Positions 1 through 9,651 of a stretch of 64,000 nucleotides of DNA are shown here, piece by piece. The stretch's first letter is position 1, and each line of letters starts with the position of its first letter. The notes under the pieces are model-generated. The model searched no databases. It was given only the letters and a program-made list of their open reading frames with translations, and was not told where the DNA came from. Origin of the DNA: Lachnospiraceae bacterium (lineage in GTDB: Bacteria > Bacillota > Clostridia > Lachnospirales > Lachnospiraceae); assembly GCA_016286035.1 (NCBI GenBank), contig JAEERY010000075.1, positions 103,330 to 167,329 on the forward strand, read 5' to 3'. The position numbers were made by a program, and so were the translations under genes.

Positions 1-1652
1 GACAGATGGTTACGGTCAATCAGGAGATCTCATACGAAGAGGCTGAGAATATCGCTATCGATTACGATATAATGTGCGAGCAGGAAGTGAAGGTAGACGT
101 TATCGAGGAACTCCTAAAGGAGGAAGAAGATGATGAGGCTACTCTTGTTGAACGTGCTCCCGTTATCTGTGTAATGGGTCATGTAGACCATGGTAAGACC
201 TCGCTTCTGGATGCTATCCGTAAGACGAATGTCACTGATAAGGAAGCAGGCGGTATCACACAGCACATCGGTGCCTATATGGTAGAGGCCGGCGGTCGTA
301 AGATCACATTCCTTGATACACCCGGACATGAGGCGTTTACCGCAATGCGTATGCGTGGTGCCAATGCTACCGATATCGCTATCCTTGTTGTTGCGGCCGA
401 TGATGGTGTCATGCCTCAGACGGTTGAAGCGATCAACCATGCAAAGGCAGCAGGAATAGAGATAATCGTTGCGGTAAATAAGATAGATAAGCCCAATGCA
501 GACCTTAACAGGGTTAAGCAGGAACTTACCGAGTATGAGCTCATTCCCGAGGAATGGGGAGGAAGCACGGTATTCGCACCTGTCAGTGCAAAGACCGGTG
601 AGGGTATCAAAGAGTTGCTCGATATGGTATTGCTTACGGCAGATATCCTTGAACTCAAGGCTAATCCTGCAAGAAAGGCAAGAGGTCTTGTTATAGAAGC
701 AGAGCTTGATAAGGGAAGAGGTCCAGTTGCTACGATCCTTATGCAGAAGGGTACGTTAAAGGTGGGAGATTTCGTTTCTGCAGGTGCATGCTACGGTAAA
801 GTAAGAGCAATGCTTGATGACAAGGGAAGACGTGTTAAAGAGGCAGGCCCTTCTACTCCTGTTGAGATCCTTGGCCTTAACGATGTTCCCGAGGCAGGCG
901 AGGTATTCCTTGCTCATGACAATGATAAGACGGCAAGAAGCTTTGCAGATACATACAAGGCTCAGAATAAGGCTAAGAAGCTTGAAGAGACCAAATCTAA
1001 GATGAGTCTGGATGATGTCTTCAATCAGATCCAGGAAGGCAATCTTAAGGAGCTTAACCTTATCGTTAAGGCTGACGTTCAGGGTTCTGTTGAGGCAGTT
1101 AAGCAGTCACTTGTCAAACTGTCGAATGAGGAAGTAGTTGTTAAGTGCATTCACGGTGGTGTAGGTGCTGTAAATGAATCCGATGTAAGCCTGGCTGCTG
1201 CAAGTAATGCGATAATCATAGGCTTCAATGTCCGCGTGGATGCCAATGCAAAAGAGACGGCAGAGAGAGAAGGCGTGGATGTAAGACTTTACAAAGTCAT
1301 TTATCAGGCTATAGATGATGTAGAGGCAGCTATGAAGGGCATGCTCGATCCCGTATTTGAGGAGAAGATCATCGGTCATGCTGAGGTTCGTCAGATATTC
1401 AAGGCTTCGGCTGTCGGAAACATAGCCGGTTCTTATGTGCTTGACGGTATGTTCCAGAGAGGATGTAAGATACGTATCTCAAGAGAAGGAGAGCAGATTT
1501 ACGAAGGAAATCTTGCCTCACTCAAGAGATTCAAGGATGATGTCAAGGAGGTTAAGGCAGGCTACGAATGCGGTCTTGTATTTGACGGATTTGATGCCAT
1601 GCAGGAGCTTGATATAGTTGAAGCTTATATCATGGTAGAGGTACCCAGATAA
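1..1652 (+). CDS. infB: Translation initiation factor IF-2, C-terminal part (5' end outside window)
   Basis: IF-2 is the GTPase that brings initiator fMet-tRNA to the 30S ribosome. The reading frame is already open at base 1, so the in-frame ATG at base 6 is almost certainly internal and the N-terminal region is missing from the window. Counting from that ATG, the G domain shows GHVDHGKT (58-65, G1), DTPGHEAF (104-111, G3) and a VNKID G4 motif near 155-160. Domain II follows, then the C-terminal IF-2 domains with [20 protein letters not shown] at the end, an intact and typical C-terminus. The stop lies one base before rbfA, the common infB-rbfA order. Identification is certain; only the start is unseen. 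Confidence 0.98.
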   Translation, partial: QMVTVNQEISYEEAENIAIDYDIMCEQEVKVDVIEELLKEEEDDEATLVERAPVICVMGHVDHGKTSLLDAIRKTNVTDKEAGGITQHIGAYMVEAGGRKITFLDTPGHEAFTAMRMRGANATDIAILVVAADDGVMPQTVEAINHAKAAGIEIIVAVNKIDKPNADLNRVKQELTEYELIPEEWGGSTVFAPVSAKTGEGIKELLDMVLLTADILELKANPARKARGLVIEAELDKGRGPVATILMQKGTLKVGDFVSAGACYGKVRAMLDDKGRRVKEAGPSTPVEILGLNDVPEAGEVFLAHDNDKTARSFADTYKAQNKAKKLEETKSKMSLDDVFNQIQEGNLKELNLIVKADVQGSVEAVKQSLVKLSNEEVVVKCIHGGVGAVNESDVSLAAASNAIIIGFNVRVDANAKETAEREGVDVRLYKVIYQAIDDVEAAMKGMLDPVFEEKIIGHAEVRQIFKASAVGNIAGSYVLDGMFQRGCKIRISREGEQIYEGNLASLKRFKDDVKEVKAGYECGLVFDGFDAMQELDIVEAYIMVEVPR

Positions 1653-1653
1653 C

Positions 1654-2028
1654 ATGAGAAAGAACAGTATAAAGAACACCAGGATCAATGGAGAAGTCCA
1701 GAAGATACTGGCTGAGATAATAAGAAGTGAAATAAAGGATCCGAGGATCCCGGAGTTCACTTCCATAGTGAGTGTCGAAGTTGCTCCCGATCTTAAGAAC
1801 TGCAAGGCTTTTGTATCGGTTCTGGGAGATGATGAGGCAGCAGCAAATGCGCTGGAAGGATTAAAGAGTGCAGCCGGCTTTATCAGGAACAGACTGGCAA
1901 AGGAATTAAACTTAAGGAATACGCCCGAGTTGCATTTTCATCTTGATCAGTCCATTGCTTACGGTGTTGATATGTCACGAAAGATTGACGAAGTGATAAG
2001 ACACGATGAAGAAAAGAGCAGACAATGA
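1654..2028 (+). CDS. rbfA: 30S ribosome-binding factor A
   Basis: RbfA is a small KH-like protein that helps mature the 5' end of 16S rRNA in the 30S subunit and matters for cold growth. The 124-aa product has the family hallmarks: EIIRSEIKDPRI near residues 21-32, SVEVAPDLKNCKAFVSV, and RNRLAKELNLRNTPELHFHLDQSIAYG in the C-terminal half. Length is normal. The ATG follows the infB stop by one base and the stop shares an ATGA overlap with the next gene, so it is translationally coupled on both sides. Confidence 0.97.
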   Translation: MRKNSIKNTRINGEVQKILAEIIRSEIKDPRIPEFTSIVSVEVAPDLKNCKAFVSVLGDDEAAANALEGLKSAAGFIRNRLAKELNLRNTPELHFHLDQSIAYGVDMSRKIDEVIRHDEEKSRQ

Positions 2029-2978
2029 TAGATATTTTAAAAGAGATAGGGTCTGCAGAGAGTATCGCAATAGGCGGTCATATAAGACCCGACGGTGATT
2101 GCATAGGTTCGTGTATGGCAATGTATCTTTATCTTAAGAAGATGCTGCCGGACAGAAAAGTATACGTATACCTTGAAGAGTTTTCACCGGTTTTCAACTG
2201 TATAGCTGGTGTTGATCAGATCAAAAGGCCCGACGGATGTAAGCACGTGCATGACGTGTTCATATGTATCGATTGCAACGCCGAGAGGCTCGGAGATTCA
2301 CTGCCTGCGTTCGAAGGTGCCAAAAAGCGTATAAACATCGATCATCATGTAACAAATCCCGGAGACGGTGATATCAATTACATCGTACCAGGGGCAAGCA
2401 GTGCGAGTGAACTTGTGTATGACTGTCTTGATGAAACAATAATCGATGTGGATATAGCTAAGGCCATATATATGGGTATAGTCCATGATACGGGAGTGTT
2501 CCAGTACTCAAACGTATCACCGAAGACTATGAGGATAGCAGCTCATCTTATTGAATTTGGATTTGATTTTCCTAAACTCATAGAAGAGACATTCTATCAA
2601 AAGACCTATGTGCAGAACCAGGTTATGGGCAGAACGATACTTGAAAGTGTTCTGTTTCTGGACAAAAGATGCATCGTGGGACATCTGGATGCAAAGACTA
2701 TGAAGTTTTACGGTGTCACATCCAAGGATATGGACGGTATCGTAAATCAGTTAAGATACACAAAGGGTGTGGATTGCGCCGTGTTCATGTATGAGGTCGA
2801 ACCCATGAGGTATAAAGTCAGCTTAAGATCGAACGGAGTGATAGACTGTTCGGTGATTGCCACGTATTTCGGAGGCGGAGGACATGTCAGAGCAGCGGGC
2901 TTTAACCTTGAAGGCACGTTTCATGATGTGATCAATAATCTGTCCGTACAGATTGAGAAGCAGTATAAGGAACAATGA
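2025..2978 (+). CDS. nrnA: DHH-family phosphoesterase, nanoRNase/pAp phosphatase (NrnA-like)
   Basis: This is a cytoplasmic DHH/DHHA1 phosphoesterase. In Firmicutes, family members degrade short oligoribonucleotides and 3'-phosphoadenosine 5'-phosphate. The 317-aa product shows the metal-binding motifs GGHIRPDGDCIGS (17-29), FICIDCNAERLGD (79-91), the signature DHH at 106-108, MGIVHDTGVF, and the DHHA1 substrate loop GGGGH at 283-287. It overlaps rbfA and truB by ATGA at each end, the usual rbfA-nrnA-truB arrangement. The exact substrate preference (nanoRNA, pAp or c-di-AMP products) cannot be told from sequence. Confidence 0.93.
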   Translation: MIDILKEIGSAESIAIGGHIRPDGDCIGSCMAMYLYLKKMLPDRKVYVYLEEFSPVFNCIAGVDQIKRPDGCKHVHDVFICIDCNAERLGDSLPAFEGAKKRINIDHHVTNPGDGDINYIVPGASSASELVYDCLDETIIDVDIAKAIYMGIVHDTGVFQYSNVSPKTMRIAAHLIEFGFDFPKLIEETFYQKTYVQNQVMGRTILESVLFLDKRCIVGHLDAKTMKFYGVTSKDMDGIVNQLRYTKGVDCAVFMYEVEPMRYKVSLRSNGVIDCSVIATYFGGGGHVRAAGFNLEGTFHDVINNLSVQIEKQYKEQ

Positions 2979-3853
2979 TAAACGGAATAATAAATGTTTA
3001 CAAGGAGGAGGGTTACACCTCCTTCGATGTTGTTGCGAAACTTCGCGGTATAACAAAGATAAGAAAGATAGGGCATACGGGGACGCTTGATCCCGATGCC
3101 ACCGGTGTTCTGCCTGTGTGCATAGGAAGCGCAACGAAGCTGTGCGATATGCTCACGGATAAGACAAAAGAGTATGAGGCAGTTTTAAGACTTGGGGTTG
3201 TAACCGATACACAGGATGCCTCAGGTAATGTTCTTGAAAGACATGAGGTTAACATAACTAAAGAAGAGCTCGAGCAGGCAATCCTATCATTTATCGGAAG
3301 ATCAAAGCAGATACCTCCTATGTATTCCGCGCTTAAGGTTGATGGCAGAAAACTTTGTGACATGGCAAGAGCCGGTATCGAGGTTGAGAGAAAACCAAGG
3401 GACATAGAGATAACGGATATAAAGATCCTTGATATGACAGAGGATACTGCCAGGATAAGGGTTGCATGTTCAAAAGGCACTTATATTAGGACTCTTTGTA
3501 ATGACATAGGGGCAAAGCTTAAATGCGGCGGGATAATGGAAAGCCTTGTGAGGACCAGATCGGGGGCATTTAAGATAGAAGATGCCGTTAAACTTGAACA
3601 GATAGAGAAGCTCGCCAAAGAAGACAGGATCTTTGAGATCCTGATACCTGTTGACAGCATGTTTAATTACTGTCCTGAAAAAAGCGTATCGGGAGAAGAC
3701 GAAAAAAGAGTTAAGAACGGAAACCTTCTTGCAATCCCGTTTGAAGGAGACAGGATAAGGATATACCTTGAGGACGGCTGCTTTGCTGCCGTATATGATT
3801 TTTCCGAGAAAAACAATTGCTATACCCCTTACAAAATGTTTCTTAACCAATAA
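2975..3853 (+). CDS. truB: tRNA pseudouridine(55) synthase
   Basis: TruB makes the universal pseudouridine 55 in the T-loop of tRNA. The 292-aa product carries GHTGTLDPDATGVLP at residues 33-47, with D39 as the expected catalytic aspartate, followed by KxYxAxLRLG-like and PPxYSALKVDGR-like motifs (IPPMYSALKVDGRKL). The C-terminal PUA-like part is short and divergent. It starts on the ATGA overlap with the nrnA-like gene. ribF, which often follows truB in related genomes, is absent here; a phosphate transporter follows after an 80-bp gap. Confidence 0.97.
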   Translation: MINGIINVYKEEGYTSFDVVAKLRGITKIRKIGHTGTLDPDATGVLPVCIGSATKLCDMLTDKTKEYEAVLRLGVVTDTQDASGNVLERHEVNITKEELEQAILSFIGRSKQIPPMYSALKVDGRKLCDMARAGIEVERKPRDIEITDIKILDMTEDTARIRVACSKGTYIRTLCNDIGAKLKCGGIMESLVRTRSGAFKIEDAVKLEQIEKLAKEDRIFEILIPVDSMFNYCPEKSVSGEDEKRVKNGNLLAIPFEGDRIRIYLEDGCFAAVYDFSEKNNCYTPYKMFLNQ

Positions 3854-3859
3854 AACGGC

Positions 3860-3888
3860 TTGACGATAAAGGCAAAATAAGTCAAAAT
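3860..3888 (+). promoter_or_regulatory. Candidate sigma-A promoter for the phosphate transporter operon
   Basis: TTGACG at 3860-3865 and CAAAAT at 3883-3888 are separated by 17 bp in the truB-nptA gap. The -35 matches the consensus at five of six positions and the -10 at four. Confidence 0.4.
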
Positions 3889-3933
3889 TAAATAGGGTAT
3901 GGCTAAATATGATTTTACTAGAAAGAGGATAAG

Positions 3934-5568
3934 ATGAACTCTGGTATTTTACTGGAATTGGCGGGAGGTCTCGGCCTTTTCCTTTTTGGCATGTCACTGA
4001 TGAGTGAGAGCATAGAGAAAGCTGCTGGTGCCAAGCTCAGAGGAATACTCGCTATGTTCACAAAGAACAAGCTTATGGGTACTCTGGTCGGTTTTATATT
4101 TACCGGCATCATACAGTCATCCAGTGCCTGCACTGTTATGGTGGTCAGCTTTGTTAATGCGGGACTTATGGAACTGACTCAGGCAGCGGGAGTTATATTT
4201 GGCGCCAATATCGGTACAACCGTAACTTCACAGTTGGTATCGTTTAATCTTTCAAAGGTTGCGCCTTTGTTTGTGCTTGCGGGCGTGCTCGTCGTAATGT
4301 TCTGCAAGAACGAGACTGTAAAAAAACTCGGTGATATCGTCCTGGGATTCGGAATACTGTTCATGGGACTGTCTCTTATGAGCGGATCCATGGCCGGACT
4401 TAAGGAATCGCAGGATGTGGTCGATGCACTGGCAGGGCTTAACAATCCCTTCCTAGCCGTGCTTTTGGGAACGGTAGTGACCAGTGTTATACAGAGTTCT
4501 TCGGTTACTGTCAGCATCATACTGCTGATGGCAAATCAGGGACTTTTGGATCTTAAGATATGCCTGTTTGTTATCCTGGGATGTAACATAGGAGCCTGCA
4601 GCTCGGCTATGATCGCATCATTATCAGGTAAAAAGAACGCAAAGAGAGCGGCTCTCATACATCTTCTGTTCAATATCGTGGGAACAGTCATATTCTTTGT
4701 ACTGTTTCTGTTTGTGGGAGATTCGTTTGTGGATATGGTATCGCGCATATCGGCAGACAACGGACGATTTGTCGCTAATGCGCATACTATCATAAAGATA
4801 GTCCAGGTAGTAATGCTCCTCCCGTTCTCGAACCTTTTGGTAAAGCTAACCTATCTTTTTGTTCCCGGTGAGGATGTAAAGGTAGGATACAGAGAGAGCT
4901 ACACCCTTAAATATATCGGAAATAAAGTTGTGTTCAACCCGGCCACCGCGGTTGTTGAAGTTATAAACGAGCTTGAGCGTATGGCAGATCTTGCCGGAGA
5001 GAACCTAAACAGAGCCATGAATGCTCTGATAACCCTCGATCAGGAGGATATAGACGAAGTATACGAGGTTGAAAAGAACATCAACTTCCTAAACAAGGCA
5101 ATAACAGGCTATATGGTTAAGATAAACCAGACGACACTTCCCATCGAAGACCTTAAGAGTATCGGTGCGCTTTTCCATGTGGCAAATGATATAGAAAGAG
5201 TCGGTGACCATGCCGAGAACATCGCGGATGCGGCGGTTACCAGAAAAGAGCAGGATATTGTGTTCAGCAAACAGGCCCAGCGTGAGATGGGACAGATGCT
5301 GGATCTGGTAAATGACTGTTACAGATATTCTGTTGAAATGTTTGCTCACGGAAAAGATGAGCATATGCAGGATATCATCGACCTGGAAGACAAGATAGAT
5401 AATCTGGAGAGAGAGTTCCAGCAGACTCATGTTGAGAGACTCAAGAACAACGAATGTACGCCTGATGCGGGTATGATCTATTCGGATATTCTGTCAGGAC
5501 TTGAGAGAATAGCTGACCATGCGGTCAACATAGCATTCTCGATATCGGAAAGTGAAAATGAAGTTTAG
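3934..5568 (+). CDS. Na+/phosphate cotransporter (NptA type) with C-terminal PhoU-like domain
   Basis: A membrane symporter that takes up inorganic phosphate with sodium. The 544-aa product has two homologous membrane halves, each with the family QSSS signature (GIIQSSSACTVMVV near 63-76 and SVIQSSSVTVSIIL near 186-199), many hydrophobic helices up to about residue 310, and a soluble helical C-terminus of about 200 residues with two PhoU-like bundles (VANDIERVGDHAEN and LSGLERIADHAVN). ATG is preceded by AGAGGA. Its end overlaps the next gene by 11 bp, so it heads an overlapping set with the NlpC hydrolase and the two-component pair. Confidence 0.92.
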   Translation: MNSGILLELAGGLGLFLFGMSLMSESIEKAAGAKLRGILAMFTKNKLMGTLVGFIFTGIIQSSSACTVMVVSFVNAGLMELTQAAGVIFGANIGTTVTSQLVSFNLSKVAPLFVLAGVLVVMFCKNETVKKLGDIVLGFGILFMGLSLMSGSMAGLKESQDVVDALAGLNNPFLAVLLGTVVTSVIQSSSVTVSIILLMANQGLLDLKICLFVILGCNIGACSSAMIASLSGKKNAKRAALIHLLFNIVGTVIFFVLFLFVGDSFVDMVSRISADNGRFVANAHTIIKIVQVVMLLPFSNLLVKLTYLFVPGEDVKVGYRESYTLKYIGNKVVFNPATAVVEVINELERMADLAGENLNRAMNALITLDQEDIDEVYEVEKNINFLNKAITGYMVKINQTTLPIEDLKSIGALFHVANDIERVGDHAENIADAAVTRKEQDIVFSKQAQREMGQMLDLVNDCYRYSVEMFAHGKDEHMQDIIDLEDKIDNLEREFQQTHVERLKNNECTPDAGMIYSDILSGLERIADHAVNIAFSISESENEV

Positions 5569-6586
5569 ATTTAATTTTTTGCCAAAAACTGCATTATTGT
5601 GCTCAGTTGTTCTAATGGCTTTCCCCATGGGAGTTAAGGCTGAAAACAAGATGGCGGATGCCGTATCACCTGCGGGTGTGGGAAGTCTGCTTGATACAGT
5701 CATGACCGAAGAGGAATACCTTGCGGCTGCCGAGGACACTTCCCTTACTTTCGGATACAACAATCTGGGTGTATCCGATGTTGAGAACCATCTTAATGTA
5801 AGAGAAGCTCCCAGTACCGATGCAAAGCTTGTCGGTAAGATGACTAACAACTGCGGCTGTGAGATAATGGAGAGCGAAGGCGAATGGTACCATGTCGTAT
5901 CCGGCGAGGTTGAAGGATGGGTACATTCTGATTATCTTCTTACGGGAGCAAAGGCGATCCTTCGTGCCAATGAAGTTGTGACAAAGATGGCAAGAGCCAC
6001 CGAAGGAGGTCTCAGAGTAAGAAGTGAGGCCAATACGGACTGCGAGATAATCACCACCATGGGAGAGGGCGAGAGGCTTGAAGTTATAGAAGAACTTGAC
6101 GGATGGATCAAAGTATCTCTTGATGATGAGGAAGCATATATATCCGCAGATTATGCGATAGTTGAAGAGGAACTTGACACCGCGATAACGATGACTGAGC
6201 TTTTGTACGGCGAGGGCGTATCGGATGTCAGAGTTGAGATATGTCAGTATGCAAAAGAATTTTTGGGTAACAGATATGTATGGGGAGGAAGCAGTCTGAC
6301 CAAGGGTACGGATTGTTCCGGATTCACCATGAGTGTTTATAAGAAGTATGGTATATCATTGCCGCATTCATCCGTTGCGCAGTCTAAGATGGGTACAAAG
6401 GTATCGCTTTCCGAGGCAAAAGCGGGCGATCTGGTATTCTATGCAAAGGGCGGAACCGTAAACCATGTAGGTATCTATATCGGAAACGGTCAGGTCATCC
6501 ATGCTTCTAATCCCAAGCAGGGTATAAAGATATCACCGGTGGGTTACAGAACTATCCACAGCATCAGACAGTATATCTATGATTGA
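5558..6586 (+). CDS. Secreted SH3b-SH3b-NlpC/P60 peptidoglycan hydrolase
   Basis: A predicted cell-wall peptidase (gamma-D-glutamyl-diamino acid endopeptidase type). From the chosen ATG there is a signal peptide of about 28 residues (ending near GVKA), then two bacterial SH3 domains (HLNVREAPS... and GGLRVRSEA...), then an NlpC/P60 domain with GTDCSGF (catalytic Cys), NHVGIYIG (His) and QVIHASNP. A GTG lies six bases upstream, but GGAAAG sits five bases before this ATG, so the ATG is preferred. The 3' end overlaps the kinase gene by 8 bp. Its place between transporter and sensor genes suggests co-expression, but a functional link is inference. Confidence 0.92.
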   Translation: MKFRFNFLPKTALLCSVVLMAFPMGVKAENKMADAVSPAGVGSLLDTVMTEEEYLAAAEDTSLTFGYNNLGVSDVENHLNVREAPSTDAKLVGKMTNNCGCEIMESEGEWYHVVSGEVEGWVHSDYLLTGAKAILRANEVVTKMARATEGGLRVRSEANTDCEIITTMGEGERLEVIEELDGWIKVSLDDEEAYISADYAIVEEELDTAITMTELLYGEGVSDVRVEICQYAKEFLGNRYVWGGSSLTKGTDCSGFTMSVYKKYGISLPHSSVAQSKMGTKVSLSEAKAGDLVFYAKGGTVNHVGIYIGNGQVIHASNPKQGIKISPVGYRTIHSIRQYIYD

Positions 6587-8375
6587 CAAAGCGTTGAACA
6601 GAAGATTTATACAGGGGATGTATTCCGTTTTTACGGCTGTTTTTGTCCTATTTATCATTGTGATAGGTATGAGGGGCAAGAGCCAGACTGTGGAGAACAC
6701 CTGTTATAGGATCAATCTGGAGGGCTCTTACAGTTTGGATGGTGGGAGCACTTTTAATGAACTGAACAACAATGCGCCCATTGCGATCACGGGTGAAAAA
6801 AGCATGATCATAAGGGGCCATTTTGACAGGTATATCGACGGCAAGAGACCGATATACATGTTTGTGCAGGGGCTCAAGGTAAAGGTCTTCATCAATAACA
6901 AGCTCATCTTAAACCATAATGACGGAACAGGCGGTTCATGGACATATTTTACGGTCGATAGCATAGCCGCTAACGATGATGTATACATTGAGCTTTCAAT
7001 GGATGACACATACCTGTACAATGTACAGTTCGGAAAATTTGTAAACAGGATATTTGAGGCTGACAGATATGGACTGATCATGCATCTGTTCGCTCAGTAT
7101 TTCATACATATCATTGTATGCCTGGTAATCCTTATACTGGGAGCCGGCATTCTTATATACTTTGAATGTTTCAAAGGTATAAAGGATTACAATTCCGAGG
7201 GTCTTATCTCCTGCGGAATGATGATGATTACCGGATCGCTTACATGTTTTGCTGATAATAACTACATCACGCTGCTTGTCAGAAATCTGTATTATCTGAG
7301 ATTCAGCGACCTGATCATGCAGTCGCTGCTCGTCATGTTCATAGCGGCTTATCTTAAAAGATATGTTTCGTCAAGAGAGTCGAAGAAGAGATGTTATCTT
7401 ATCGTGTTTACGATGGTTACTTTTTTCACCATTTATATGATAAGATATATACTGACTGATAGCATTCAGGATTTCGACTGGCTTTTCATCTGCTTTGTGG
7501 TTGCGGTCATCGCTCTGCTGTGCATTGAATTAAGAGACGTATACATCGAAGGACTTAACATGCCGGGACAGAACAGGCTTGCGTTTGATTCCATGGTGCT
7601 TCTTGTTTTGGCGATAATAATAGAGATGTTCTACTACATCATGACAGGTACTTTTATTGTCAGAGTCTTGGAGATCTGCATGCTGGTATTTTCAATCATG
7701 CAGTACTACCTGCTGGTATCCACGAATGTCGATAACTACCATCAGGCGCAGAGAGCCAGAGAACTTGAGAACGAGCTTACGCAGAACAAGGTAAAGCTGA
7801 TGCTCGGCCAGATACAGCCGCACTTCCTTTATAATGCCATCGGTACGATAAGAGCGCTTTGTGTAAGGGAACCGAAAGAGGCAAGGAACGCGCTAGACTA
7901 CTTTGCAAAATATTTAAGAGCAAATATGGATTCGATCACCGAAGAGGGGTGCATCCCCTTTACCAAGGAACTTGATCACGTAAAGAGCTATCTGTATATC
8001 GAAAAACTCAGATTCGGAGATCTGCTCACGATCGAATATGATATAAGAACAACCGGATTCGAGTGTCCGCCGCTTACACTTCAGACCATGGTCGAGAATG
8101 CGGTAAAACACGGACTGCTGCCTAAAAAAGAGGGCGGAAAACTGAAGATAACGACATTGGAGACTGCTGATTATTTTGAGCTGAAGGTAGAGGATGACGG
8201 TGTCGGATTTGACAGTGCCAAGCCTTTGGAGGAAGGCAGAAGTCATATCGGTGTAGAAAACACAAGACAGCGTGTAATGGCACTTTGTAACGGAACACTA
8301 AATATCGGAAGCCGGTTGGGTGAAGGTACGACGATAACGATAACCATTCCGAAAAAGAAAAAACAGAGGGGATAG
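6579..8375 (+). CDS. LytS/YesM-type sensor histidine kinase
   Basis: A membrane sensor kinase of 598 aa. It has an N-terminal transmembrane helix, an extracytoplasmic beta-rich domain of about 130 residues (7TMR-DISM-like in layout), six to seven further helices to about residue 385, then a short coiled segment and the His_kinase domain with QPHFLYNAI (phosphoacceptor H415). The ATPase N-box is MVENAVKHG (N507) and the G-box is DDGVGFD. The ligand is unknown. The start overlaps the hydrolase stop and the stop is one base before the response regulator, so kinase and regulator are surely co-translated partners. Confidence 0.9.
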   Translation: MIDKALNRRFIQGMYSVFTAVFVLFIIVIGMRGKSQTVENTCYRINLEGSYSLDGGSTFNELNNNAPIAITGEKSMIIRGHFDRYIDGKRPIYMFVQGLKVKVFINNKLILNHNDGTGGSWTYFTVDSIAANDDVYIELSMDDTYLYNVQFGKFVNRIFEADRYGLIMHLFAQYFIHIIVCLVILILGAGILIYFECFKGIKDYNSEGLISCGMMMITGSLTCFADNNYITLLVRNLYYLRFSDLIMQSLLVMFIAAYLKRYVSSRESKKRCYLIVFTMVTFFTIYMIRYILTDSIQDFDWLFICFVVAVIALLCIELRDVYIEGLNMPGQNRLAFDSMVLLVLAIIIEMFYYIMTGTFIVRVLEICMLVFSIMQYYLLVSTNVDNYHQAQRARELENELTQNKVKLMLGQIQPHFLYNAIGTIRALCVREPKEARNALDYFAKYLRANMDSITEEGCIPFTKELDHVKSYLYIEKLRFGDLLTIEYDIRTTGFECPPLTLQTMVENAVKHGLLPKKEGGKLKITTLETADYFELKVEDDGVGFDSAKPLEEGRSHIGVENTRQRVMALCNGTLNIGSRLGEGTTITITIPKKKKQRG

Positions 8376-8376
8376 T

Positions 8377-9180
8377 ATGAGAGTAATATCGGTTGATGAC
8401 GAACGGATCATAATGGAAGATCTCGTAGACATGATGGAGAAGATGAGCGAGATCGATGAAGTTCATGGATTCACGGATTATGAAGAGGCGCTGGAGTTTG
8501 TAAAGAACGAAGAGGTTGATGTTGCATTCCTTGATATTCATATGAGAGGTATGGACGGTGTCGAGCTTGCAAAGCGCATGAAGGTCATAAGACCCGGGAT
8601 CAACATCGTATTTCTGACGGCATATGCGGATTATTCACTGGATGCGATGAAGATCCATGCATCCGGATATATAATGAAACCTGCCTCTGAGGATGATATC
8701 AGAAAAGAGCTCGAAGATTTGAGACATCCGGTGGAGTCTGAGACACACAAGAGATTAAAAGCCCAGTGCTTTGGCAATTTCGAAATATATATCGACAACA
8801 TGCCGTGTACATTCAGATATATTAAGACTAAGGAACTCATTGCCTATCTTATAGACAGAAGAGGCGCTTATGTAACAAACGGCGAGATCCTCGGAACCCT
8901 GTGGGAAGATAAGGAAGTTACGGCTTCTTTGGAAAACTACTTAAGAAACCTTGTCGGTGATCTTAGAGCCGTGTTTAAAGAAGCGGATCTTGAGAGCGTC
9001 ATCCTTAAGAAGAAGGGCATGATAGCGATCGTACCCGAAGCATTCGACTGTGACTATTACAGATGGATAGACGGCGATGTGAGTGCGATAAATGCTTTTT
9101 CGGGAGAGTATATGAGTCAGTACAGCTGGTCAGAATATACACTTGCGGGAATAGAGAACAGGATGAGCGAGGATTACTAA
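8377..9180 (+). CDS. Response regulator, REC plus winged-helix output domain
   Basis: Partner of the kinase just upstream. The 267-aa protein has a receiver domain (acidic pair D7/D8, phosphoacceptor D53 in FLDIHMRGMDG, conserved FLTAYAD and IMKPAS). The output region from about residue 130 (CFGNFEIYID..., KTKELIAYLIDRRGAYVTNGEILGTLW) resembles the OmpR/SARP-type winged-helix DNA-binding fold rather than LytTR or AraC. That output type is less usual for a LytS/YesM-class kinase. Likely targets are not visible; no autoregulatory repeat was found upstream of the set. Confidence 0.87.
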   Translation: MRVISVDDERIIMEDLVDMMEKMSEIDEVHGFTDYEEALEFVKNEEVDVAFLDIHMRGMDGVELAKRMKVIRPGINIVFLTAYADYSLDAMKIHASGYIMKPASEDDIRKELEDLRHPVESETHKRLKAQCFGNFEIYIDNMPCTFRYIKTKELIAYLIDRRGAYVTNGEILGTLWEDKEVTASLENYLRNLVGDLRAVFKEADLESVILKKKGMIAIVPEAFDCDYYRWIDGDVSAINAFSGEYMSQYSWSEYTLAGIENRMSEDY

Positions 9181-9187
9181 AAACCCC

Positions 9188-9216
9188 TTTACATAGAAGA
9201 AACTGTGTGATAAAAT
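9188..9216 (+). promoter_or_regulatory. Candidate rpsO promoter
   Basis: TTTACA at 9188-9193 and TAAAAT at 9211-9216 are separated by 17 bp, just after the response-regulator stop. The spacer contains AGAAGAAAC, part of a motif that recurs upstream of other genes in this window. Confidence 0.55.
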
Positions 9217-9239
9217 ATGTTCGTTGTGTGCGTGTACTC

Positions 9240-9265
9240 AGATTACGGATACTCCAACCGAATCT
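9240..9265 (+). promoter_or_regulatory. Hairpin in the rpsO leader, candidate S15 autoregulatory element
   Basis: AGATT-A-CGG (9240-9248) can pair with CCG-AATCT (9258-9265), giving an 8-bp stem with one bulged A and a nine-base loop. Ribosomal protein S15 represses its own mRNA through leader structures in several bacterial groups. That this hairpin binds S15 is inference from position only. Confidence 0.4.
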
Positions 9266-9309
9266 TGGTATAACGTGAATAGGATTTACAGATATAAAGG
9301 AGAAAAGAA

Positions 9310-9576
9310 ATGATTTCAAAAGAGAAGAAGACTGCTATCATCAATGAGTATGGTAGAAAGCCCGGTGACACAGGTTCTCCGGAAGTTCAGATCGCTGTTC
9401 TTTCAGCACGTATCGCAGAGCTTACAGAGCACCTTAAGAGCAATCCCAAGGATCATCATTCAAGACGTGGTATGTACAAGATGATCGGTCAGAGACGTGG
9501 CCTGCTCAATTATCTTCAGAAGACAGATCTTGAAGGATATAGAGCCCTCATAGAGAAGCTTGGTATCAGAAAATAA
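9310..9576 (+). CDS. rpsO: 30S ribosomal protein S15
   Basis: An 88-aa primary 16S rRNA-binding protein of the 30S platform. The sequence is typical over its full length: [23 protein letters not shown], the [21 protein letters not shown] rRNA-binding region, and a C-terminal KLGIRK. The ATG is preceded by AAAGGAGAAAAGAA. A terminator follows at once, and pnp lies downstream, the classic rpsO-pnp pairing. Confidence 0.99.
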   Translation: MISKEKKTAIINEYGRKPGDTGSPEVQIAVLSARIAELTEHLKSNPKDHHSRRGMYKMIGQRRGLLNYLQKTDLEGYRALIEKLGIRK

Positions 9577-9585
9577 GTTGACTTG

Positions 9586-9616
9586 AGAAGGCGGCTGTAT
9601 CAACCGCCTTCTTTTG
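9586..9616 (+). terminator. Rho-independent terminator after rpsO
   Basis: AGAAGGCGG (9586-9594) pairs with CCGCCTTCT (9604-9612) around a nine-base loop and runs into a short T tract. Confidence 0.9.
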
Positions 9617-9623
9617 TTATAAA

Positions 9624-9651
9624 TTGACAATTAAAACAGGTAGAAGATTAT
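9624..9651 (+). promoter_or_regulatory. Candidate internal promoter upstream of pnp
   Basis: TTGACA at 9624-9629 is a perfect -35. GATTAT at 9646-9651 is a four-of-six -10 at 16 bp spacing. If used, transcription would start after the left arm of the leader helix described next, giving an mRNA without that outer stem. Confidence 0.4.

Noticed and set aside
3013..3480. Minus-strand open frame opposite truB.
   Set aside because: It lies fully inside a certain gene and has no features of its own.
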